Assembly (NCBI RefSeq): GCF_018881975.1 | Contig: NZ_JACVPJ010000019.1 | Span: 1 to 32,141, forward strand | DNA length: 32,141 bases | Direction of reading: 5' to 3' | Origin: Polynucleobacter sp. JS-Safj-400b-B2 | GTDB taxonomy: Bacteria > Pseudomonadota > Gammaproteobacteria > Burkholderiales > Burkholderiaceae | Shown: positions 32,020-32,141 of the stretch, in pieces | Layout of the letters: every line of letters starts with the position of its first letter | Numbering within the stretch: the first letter of the stretch is position 1 | The notes under the pieces: generated by a model | Told to the model about the DNA's origin: nothing | The model's input: the letters and a program-made list of their open reading frames with translations, nothing else | The model's database searches: none | Program-made: the position numbers and the translations under genes

Positions 32020-32141
32020 TGAATTCAACTGATCGATGCAACACACTACAAACTGCGTAAGCAAAAGGAGTGTTGCTCATGAAACAACGGCCCCGAATCT
32101 ATTACACGGCCACCCAGAAGGCTTTAATGTGGGAACGCTGG
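32020..32141 (+). mobile_element. Start of an IS30-like insertion sequence (partial)
   Basis: The 60 bases before the partial transposase gene at 32079 should hold the left inverted repeat. I place the boundary near 32020, where TGAATTCAAC begins. The rest of the element is outside the window, so the repeat cannot be checked against its partner. The boundary is approximate. Confidence 0.5.
32079..32141 (+). CDS. IS30-family transposase, N-terminal 21 residues
   Basis: The ATG at 32079 has AAAGGAG upstream at good spacing. The visible 21 residues open with MKQRPRIYY and run on through ALMWERW. This matches the conserved opening of IS30-family transposases of Burkholderiales, whose N-terminus is a helix-turn-helix DNA-binding region. 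The gene runs out of the window, so intactness cannot be judged. Confidence 0.7.
   Translation, partial: MKQRPRIYYTATQKALMWERW

Noticed and set aside
1..32141. CRISPR array or long tandem repeats
   Set aside because: No regularly spaced repeats were seen; the only repeated protein-coding unit is the four NPCGP motifs.

Overview
The window looks like part of a betaproteobacterial chromosome of the Burkholderiaceae type, most like Polynucleobacter or a close relative. This is inferred from the modest GC content, the order and character of the Sox genes, and the YbiT-, GcdH- and SoxT-like proteins; no database search was possible. It is essentially one long inorganic-sulfur oxidation region, about 23 kb, framed by two unrelated insertion-sequence ends: an IS21-like end at 1-127 and the start of an IS30-like element at about 32020-32141.

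Layout. (1) 1-616: the IS21-like end cuts off the 5' part of a rhodanese gene. (2) 685-4637: a thiosulfate dehydrogenase module. tsdB-like and tsdA genes run on the minus strand. Divergent from them is an unusual five-haem protein that joins a three-haem dehydrogenase cytochrome subunit to a complete second TsdA. The shared intergenic region carries an FNR-like box and two dyads. (3) 4826-8376: a putative operon of a split YeeE/YedE sulfur-compound transporter, a small exported protein with four NPCGP repeats, a His-rich protein of unknown function, a periplasmic tandem rhodanese, a BigR-like ArsR regulator and a DUF2892 membrane protein. A perfect FNR-type site and an AT-rich 10-6-10 dyad lie in front. 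(4) 8526-10310: a small exported protein, a Pal-like lipoprotein, another lipoprotein and a four-CxxC zinc-ribbon protein.

(5) 10449-12211: modB and modC of a molybdate ABC transporter (no modA here), divergent from a SoxR-like ArsR regulator at 12320. A 9-6-9 inverted repeat lies between them. (6) 12690-19355: soxCDYZAXB, a complete periplasmic thiosulfate-oxidising system with the molybdenum-dependent SoxCD branch. It is followed by a periplasmic DsrE-like protein, a SoxH-like metallo-beta-lactamase protein, a small c-type cytochrome, a full-length SoxT-like YeeE/YedE protein, a second split YeeE/YedE pair and a DUF442 phosphatase/sulfurtransferase-like protein (to 23604).

(7) 23621-28839: housekeeping genes: a thioesterase, mnmH (selU), an acyl-CoA dehydrogenase (gcdH), a queuosine-precursor transporter and the ABC-F protein YbiT. 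(8) 28923-31787: an outer-membrane beta-barrel protein divergent from a Tat-exported sulfatase with a non-canonical formylglycine motif.

Together the genes suggest a cell that can couple thiosulfate to tetrathionate (Tsd enzymes) and also oxidise it fully to sulfate (Sox with SoxCD). It appears to supply molybdenum for SoxC through ModBC, move sulfur compounds through five YeeE/YedE-type genes, and sense reactive sulfur through two ArsR-type regulators. The most novel items are the TsdA fusion and the NPCGP-repeat/His-rich gene pair.
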